Assembly (NCBI RefSeq): GCF_012034205.1
Contig: NZ_JAATEM010000041.1
Span: 1 to 57,171, forward strand
Reading direction: 5' to 3'
From: Streptomyces composti
GTDB lineage: Bacteria > Actinomycetota > Actinomycetes > Streptomycetales > Streptomycetaceae
DNA length: 57,171 nucleotides
Made by a program: the position numbers and the translations under genes. The stretch's first letter is position 1. Each line of letters opens with the position of its first letter. The notes beneath the pieces are model-generated. The model was not told the DNA's origin and did not search any database. It saw only the letters and a list, made by a program, of their open reading frames with translations. Positions 52,824 through 57,171 of the stretch are shown piece by piece.

Positions 52824-53390
52824 TCAGCACCAGCGTGGCGCCGGCCCGATGTTCTCGATGTAGCGGGCCGCACCCCAGGCCCAGGTGCCGTCGGTGAGCA
52901 GGTACCACAGCGGGTTGCCGTCCACCCGGTCGCCGGGGACCTTGCAGAAGATGTGGACCACCTCGCCGCGGTGGGCGTAGCGGATGATCTGCGAACCCCG
53001 GTTCGGGGCGGTGCGCAGCGCCAGCCGGTCCGCCGTGACGCGGCCCTTGTACTCGCCCTGGTTGCCGTGGTGGCCGCCGGACTGGTTGGACTGGTTGCCC
53101 CAGTCGCCGCCACCACCGCTCTGGGCGTTGCCGTTGCCGCCGCCGGGCTGGTTGCCCCCCTGCTGGTTCCCGCTCTGCTGCTGGCCGTTCTGCTGGTTGC
53201 CGTTCTGCTGGTTGCCGCCGGTGTTGCCGCTCTGCTGCTGGCTCCAGTGGTTGCTGTTGCTGCTGCTGGCGTTGCCGCCACCGCCGTCGTCTCCGCCGTC
53301 GCTGGCGACGGCGGGAGTGACGGCGGCCGCGACCGCCAGCGCGCCGGCGGCGAGCGCTATGGGCAGGCGGCGGGGGGAGCGCAGGGACAT
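52824..53390 (-). CDS. Secreted SH3-domain protein with Gln/Asn/Gly-rich region
   Basis: 188 aa from ATG 53390, with GGAGG 8 nt upstream. A signal peptide (LPIALAAGALAVAAAVTPAVA) is followed by about 75 residues of low complexity rich in Gln, Asn, Gly and Ser (NQQNGNQQNGQQQSG), which look disordered. The C-terminal bacterial SH3-like domain (RVTADRLALRTAPN, GEVVHIFCKV, YLLTDGTWAWGAARYI) may bind peptidoglycan. Two cysteines could form a disulfide. Its place beside SEDS/PBP genes suggests a wall-related role. Confidence 0.88.
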   Translation of the reverse strand: MSLRSPRRLPIALAAGALAVAAAVTPAVASDGGDDGGGGNASSSNSNHWSQQQSGNTGGNQQNGNQQNGQQQSGNQQGGNQPGGGNGNAQSGGGGDWGNQSNQSGGHHGNQGEYKGRVTADRLALRTAPNRGSQIIRYAHRGEVVHIFCKVPGDRVDGNPLWYLLTDGTWAWGAARYIENIGPAPRWC

Positions 53391-53505
53391 GGCAGTACCT
53401 CCCTATGAGGGACGAACGTGTCGAAGGTGACTTGTCACCACATGTCGTCACACTAGGAGCGCCCACAGCGGTACCGCCCGCCGTACTGCGCCATCGGAGA
53501 ACCCG

Positions 53506-54774
53506 TCAGACCACACCGTCGGCGGTTGCGTCCCCGCTCTGAGGGAGCGTCAGCGTGGTCACGGCACCGCCGTCCGGGGCGTTGGCGAAGTCCAGCCGGG
53601 CACCGAGCACCTCCGCCTGGCCCAGGGCGATGGTCAGCCCGAGCCCGTGCCCCTTCTTCCCGCTCTCCGTGCGGAACCGCTGAGGCCCGTGCGCGAGCAG
53701 GTACTCCGGGAAGCCGTCCCCGTGGTCCCGCACGGTGACCACCGGCCCGTCCACCGTGAGCGTCACCGGCGTCCGACCGTGCCGGTGCGCGTTGGCCACC
53801 AGATTGCCCAGCACCCGCTCGAGCCGCCGCCGGTCGGTCTCCACGGTGACGTCCCGTACGACCTCGACCTCCGTGTCGGTCCCCGAGGCGCGCACCACGC
53901 GCCGGGCCAGCGCCCCGAGCTCCACGGTGTCCAGGTCCAGCCGCTCGCGCCGGGCGTCCAGCCGGGAGATCTCCAGCAGGTCCTCGGTGAGCGTGCGCAG
54001 CGCCGCCACCCGGTCGCGCACCAGTTCGGTCGGCCGGCCCGGCGGCAGCTGCTCGGCCGCCGCGTGCAGCCCGGTCAGCGGGGTGCGCAGCTCGTGCGCC
54101 ACGTCCGCGGTGAACCGCTGCTCCGCCAGCAGCTTCCCCTGCAGCGAGGCCGCCATGGAGTCCAGCGCGGCGGCCACCGCGGCCACCTCGTCCTGCGGAC
54201 GCGTCCGGTCCCGGGCCCGCGGGTCGTTCACCCGCGCGTCGAGGTCGCCCGCGCTGATCCGCCGGGCCACCCGCGCGGTGGCGTGCAGCCGCCGGGTCAC
54301 CCGGGTCACCGCGAAGGCCCCGACCAGCAGCGTGGCCCCGATCGCCAGCGCCGAGGAGGCCACGATCGCCCGGTCGAGCCCCTCGATGGTCCGCTCGCCC
54401 TGCGAGTAGTCGACCCGCACGGCCAGCGCCCGCCCGCCGTCCACGGGGCCGGCCGCCCACATGGCCGGCCGGCCCTGGTGGCGCGCCAGCATCGTGCCGC
54501 GCCGGCCGGAGACGGCCAGCTCACGCAGCTCGGCCGGCAGCCCCGGCGGGTCCACCGCGACCCCGCCGCGCGGCGCGTCGCCCGCCTCGTAGGCGCGGGT
54601 CGCCTCGGTCAGCCGCCGCAGCGCGGCGTCCCGCGCCTGGCCGACGGTCTGATCGGTCACCTGGACGTGCACCAGCACACCGAGCAGCGCGGCGAGCGCA
54701 CAGCACATCACGGTGATGAACACGGCGGCCCGCACCGCGAGCGGCCCTGTCCAGCGGGGCAGCCCGAGCCTCAC
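53506..54774 (-). CDS. Sensor histidine kinase (orphan, lipoprotein-linked)
   Basis: 422 aa from GTG 54774, overlapping the lipoprotein gene (GTGA). Transmembrane helix 1 is at about 14-36 and helix 2 at about 137-157, with an extracellular sensor loop of about 100 residues. HAMP, then HisKA with His227 (VAHELRTP), and an HATPase with NLVANAHRHG, DHGDGFP and GHGLGLTIAL. There is no response-regulator gene next to it. The arrangement lipoprotein plus kinase resembles the CseA/CseC part of the envelope-stress system, but without sigma factor or regulator. Confidence 0.92.
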   Translation of the reverse strand: MRLGLPRWTGPLAVRAAVFITVMCCALAALLGVLVHVQVTDQTVGQARDAALRRLTEATRAYEAGDAPRGGVAVDPPGLPAELRELAVSGRRGTMLARHQGRPAMWAAGPVDGGRALAVRVDYSQGERTIEGLDRAIVASSALAIGATLLVGAFAVTRVTRRLHATARVARRISAGDLDARVNDPRARDRTRPQDEVAAVAAALDSMAASLQGKLLAEQRFTADVAHELRTPLTGLHAAAEQLPPGRPTELVRDRVAALRTLTEDLLEISRLDARRERLDLDTVELGALARRVVRASGTDTEVEVVRDVTVETDRRRLERVLGNLVANAHRHGRTPVTLTVDGPVVTVRDHGDGFPEYLLAHGPQRFRTESGKKGHGLGLTIALGQAEVLGARLDFANAPDGGAVTTLTLPQSGDATADGVV

Positions 54775-55640
54775 GGGACGCCCGCCGGCGACGGCTGCAC
54801 GGACGACGACCGCGCTGACGGCGACTGCGCCGACGGCGACCGCGTCAACGCCTGCGACTGCTGCGCCTGCTGCGACGACTGCGCCGACGGCGACCGCGAG
54901 GGCGCGGGCCCGGACGAGGAGCCGGCACTCGGTGAGTGCTGGGGCGAGGGCCGCTTGCGGCCGGTCGGGAGCATCTCGTCGTGCGTCAGCAGCATCGCCC
55001 GCTGCCGCGGATCCCAGGTCCACTGCAGCCGGTACTCGTACCCGGCGACCTCCGACGGCGAGCGGATGATCACCGAACGCCCGGCCAGCTCCACCCCGCT
55101 CAGGGCGTCGTCGTACGCCATGACCTGCACCAGCCGGTGCTTGTGCACCGTGTAGACGCGCACGCCGGTCAGGTCCTCCGGCATCAGCCGCACGCCCAGC
55201 GTGAGCTCGGCCCGCCCGTCACCGGTCAGGTCCCGGTAGTACGGCCTGAGCACCGGGCAACCGGGGCGCCGCCACCCCCGCTCGCCCCGGCCGCACTTGT
55301 CCATCGCCCCCGCGGTGTCCCGGTACGGCGCCTCGGCGCCCTCGTACTCGTCCGCGTGCGCGGCGATCTCGGCCCGTACCACCGTGACCGGATCCACCCG
55401 GCGGATGTCGTCGCCGGGCACGGCGACTCCCTCGACCACCTCGGTGTCCACCTCGCCCAGCTCGTACGCCGGACTCGACGCCGGCGTCAGCTCGGGCCAC
55501 AGCCGCGCCGGGCTGATCGCGGTCGGTGTCTCCCCCGCCGCCCGCAGCCCGCCGCTGTCGCCGCAGCCCGCGGCCGCCGACAGCACCATGGCGACGACGG
55601 CGGCACGGCCAAGGGCGCGCATGCGGCGGCTGACGGGCAC
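54771..55640 (-). CDS. Lipoprotein partner of the sensor kinase
   Basis: 289 aa. Start chosen at GTG 55640 (AGGAG nearby); ATG 55622 is an alternative. The lipoprotein signal ends in an AAGC lipobox (Cys26). The mature domain includes YYRDLTGDGRAELTLGVRLM, a segment like calcium-binding or FG-GAP-type loops, and VYTVHKHRLVQVMAY. The last 70 residues are Ser/Gln/Pro-rich repeats (SPSAQSSQQAQQSQ), probably a wall-spanning or disordered tail. It is coupled to the kinase gene by overlap and probably tunes its signal outside the cell. Confidence 0.87.
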   Translation of the reverse strand: MPVSRRMRALGRAAVVAMVLSAAAGCGDSGGLRAAGETPTAISPARLWPELTPASSPAYELGEVDTEVVEGVAVPGDDIRRVDPVTVVRAEIAAHADEYEGAEAPYRDTAGAMDKCGRGERGWRRPGCPVLRPYYRDLTGDGRAELTLGVRLMPEDLTGVRVYTVHKHRLVQVMAYDDALSGVELAGRSVIIRSPSEVAGYEYRLQWTWDPRQRAMLLTHDEMLPTGRKRPSPQHSPSAGSSSGPAPSRSPSAQSSQQAQQSQALTRSPSAQSPSARSSSVQPSPAGVP

Positions 55641-55750
55641 GGGACTCCTGATAAACGTTCGTGAACCACTTCGGTTGCGCACACCCTATTCGCGCAGCCG
55701 CCGCCCCCGCGTCCAGGGTGACGCCGCCGGGGGATCCGGACGGGCGGTGT

Positions 55751-56257
55751 CTATTCGGCCAGCTCCTCGAGCAGCCGCACCGTCGGCAGGCCCGTCCGCA
55801 GATAGTCGACGAAAAGGTCGTTGTGCAGGGCCCACGGGGAGCGGCGGGCCCGGATCAGCCGGATCGCGGAGTCCGCGGACTCGCCCCCGCGCATCAGCGC
55901 GTGCGCCACCACCAGACCCGAACGGTTGTACCCGTGGTAGCAGCGCACCAGGACCGTGCGGCCCCGCTCCAGCGCCTCGCACACCGCCTCCGCCAGCCGG
56001 ATCACCCCGGCCAGCTGCGTCCCGTCCAGCGGCCCGTCCGGGATCGGCCACACCTGGTGCTCGACCTCCGGGTCCGGCCCGTACCCCGGCATCCGCAGCA
56101 GCGTCTGCACCAGATCGAACTCGCGCCGCACCACCGCGAACTGCAGCCGCCCGGAACGGCCTCTGAACTCGTGTCCACCCATCCACAGACCGGGCACGAT
56201 CTCGTCCCACGGACGGTCCGGAGCCGGTACGTCGGGTCGCTCTCGGCGGGTTCGCAA
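55751..56257 (-). CDS. Tyrosine/dual-specificity phosphatase-like protein
   Basis: 168 aa from TTG 56257, with GGGGAGG 6 nt upstream. The phosphatase loop CYHGYNRS (Cys106 to Arg112, CX5R) is intact, and IPDGPLD (Asp74 region) can supply the general acid. The compact fold without other domains fits low-complexity dual-specificity phosphatases; phosphotyrosine, phosphothreonine or a phosphorylated small molecule are all possible substrates. It is divergent from the NERD-like gene at 56353. No signal peptide, so cytoplasmic. Confidence 0.88.
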   Translation of the reverse strand: MRTRRERPDVPAPDRPWDEIVPGLWMGGHEFRGRSGRLQFAVVRREFDLVQTLLRMPGYGPDPEVEHQVWPIPDGPLDGTQLAGVIRLAEAVCEALERGRTVLVRCYHGYNRSGLVVAHALMRGGESADSAIRLIRARRSPWALHNDLFVDYLRTGLPTVRLLEELAE

Positions 56258-56352
56258 CGGCGCCTCCCCACGATCCCCAACTCCTACCCAAGGTAGCCGG
56301 GTTCTTGCCCCTGCAGCACCCCGCCTGTTCCCATGGACTGGGGTGATGGTGC

Positions 56353-57156
56353 ATGAACGGACTGCGCGTCATACCGACCTGGCAGGCCGGCCGCGAACGG
56401 TTCTTCGTCCGCGACCCGGACGGCAGGAACCTCGCCTGGTACGACCGGGAGGCGGCCCGCGTCAACCTGCTCCGCCAGGACCGCCAGGAGGACGTGCTGC
56501 AAGCGCTCGCCCCCTACCTCACCGGATCCGTCTCCGTCGGCCCGCCCCCCGTCCCCACCCCCGCCGAGCTGGCACGACTGTCCCTGCACCCCGACGACGA
56601 CCTCGCCCCCAACCGTCCCGGCGAGGCCCTGCTGATCGCCCTCGACCGCGACCCGGGCCCCGCCCGTCTCCTACGCCCCGACCCGCGCCGCAGGGCGCTC
56701 ACCGCGGAGCAGACGGTGGGCGAGGCGCTGGACCGCATGGACGGCGCCGGCTGGCGCGCCCTGCACTCCGTGCCGCTGCCCGGCGGTGACCGCATCCACC
56801 ACCTGCTGATCGGCCCCGGTGGCCTGTACGCCGTGCACAGCCACTACGCCCACAAACAGCGGGTGACGGTCACCGGCACCCACGTCACGCTGGGCCGGCG
56901 CAGACCGGAACCGCTGCTCCGGCTGGTCCGCGCCTGCGCCGACCGCGCCTGCCACGCCCTGACCGCCGAGGTGCGCCCGGTGCTGGTCCTCACGGGTGCC
57001 TCCCGGGTGGACGTGGCGGCGACACCGCGCGAGGTGCGGGTGCTGACGGACGCGGACGTACCGGCGCTGGCCCGGCAGGGCGGCGTCCTCAAGCCGGCCG
57101 ATGTGGAGGCGCTGTACGCGATGGCCCGGGACCGGAACACGTGGACCCGGGTGTGA
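56353..57156 (+). CDS. NERD-like (nuclease-related domain) protein
   Basis: 267 aa from ATG 56353. The second half carries a NERD-like core: GWRALHSVPLPGGDRIHHLL, IGPGGLYAVHSH and VLVLTGA, which correspond to the strands holding the D-(x)n-ExK-like nuclease site. The usual lysine after the GPxG strand is replaced by HSHY, so activity is uncertain. The N-terminal 100 residues (VRDPDGRNLAWYDREAARVN) are Arg/Pro-rich and unassigned. The protein ends 15 bp before the window edge. Function unknown. Confidence 0.75.
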   Translation: MNGLRVIPTWQAGRERFFVRDPDGRNLAWYDREAARVNLLRQDRQEDVLQALAPYLTGSVSVGPPPVPTPAELARLSLHPDDDLAPNRPGEALLIALDRDPGPARLLRPDPRRRALTAEQTVGEALDRMDGAGWRALHSVPLPGGDRIHHLLIGPGGLYAVHSHYAHKQRVTVTGTHVTLGRRRPEPLLRLVRACADRACHALTAEVRPVLVLTGASRVDVAATPREVRVLTDADVPALARQGGVLKPADVEALYAMARDRNTWTRV

Positions 57157-57171
57157 GGGGAGCGCTGCCGC

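Overview
The window is high-GC actinobacterial DNA, almost certainly from a Streptomyces chromosome. The evidence is the very high GC third-position bias, frequent GTG/TTG starts, a nickel superoxide dismutase with its SodX protease, a fused Kgd-type 2-oxoglutarate decarboxylase, a conservon (kinase, roadblock, DUF742, GTPase), and a core gene order that, from memory, matches the sodN to rodA/pbp block of S. coelicolor. No tRNA, rRNA, CRISPR array or insertion sequence was recognised.

Region A (1 to about 14450) is accessory DNA and looks like an integrative mobilizable element. Its right end has a tyrosine integrase (13293-14447), a cI-like regulator (12768-13271), a divergent excisionase-like protein (12451-12645), a DUF3631 ATPase (10560-12305), a MobC-like protein (9680-10372) and a relaxase (7993-9690). 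Nested inverted repeats at 10472-10534 are an oriT candidate. No TraB/FtsK-type transfer ATPase or replication initiator is visible, so the element probably needs a helper. Cargo to its left: a four-gene plus-strand operon (unknown 249-aa protein, phosphotransferase-fold protein with an altered catalytic loop, SAM methyltransferase, small HAD protein), facing a minus-strand HTH/TPR regulator and Nudix hydrolase pair. Left of that are a secreted protein of unknown function and the start of a second secreted protein, probably a NucA/NucB-type nuclease cut by the window edge. The integrase stop codon is 7 bp from the stop codon of sodN, so the element appears to sit in or beside the sodN 3' end. 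The left junction was not found and probably lies outside the window.

Region B (about 14450 to 57171) is core chromosome. It holds sodN/sodX, a CGNR regulator, a methyltransferase, an amino-acid ABC transporter, malic enzyme, a quinone-oxidoreductase-like enzyme, an HTH/Clp-N pair, a PadR/DUF4097 pair, kgd, a two-component system, a spermidine-synthase-like protein, lon with a HAIR-like HspR site, a GH25 lysozyme, MarR, and a PP2C-like phosphatase. These are followed by a conservon ending in a styrene-monooxygenase-like flavoprotein, an NlpC/P60 peptidase, TetR with two divergent diiron proteins, a SEDS/class B PBP pair, an SH3 protein, an orphan sensor kinase with a lipoprotein, a tyrosine-phosphatase-like protein and a NERD-like protein.

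The two most interesting points are the insertion at the sodN 3' end, where S. coelicolor makes a regulatory RNA from the sodN 3' UTR, and the kinase-like/methyltransferase/HAD cargo operon with its linked HTH/TPR-Nudix pair. The cargo operon matches no system I can name and could be an undescribed nucleotide or RNA modification or conflict module. That function is inference only.
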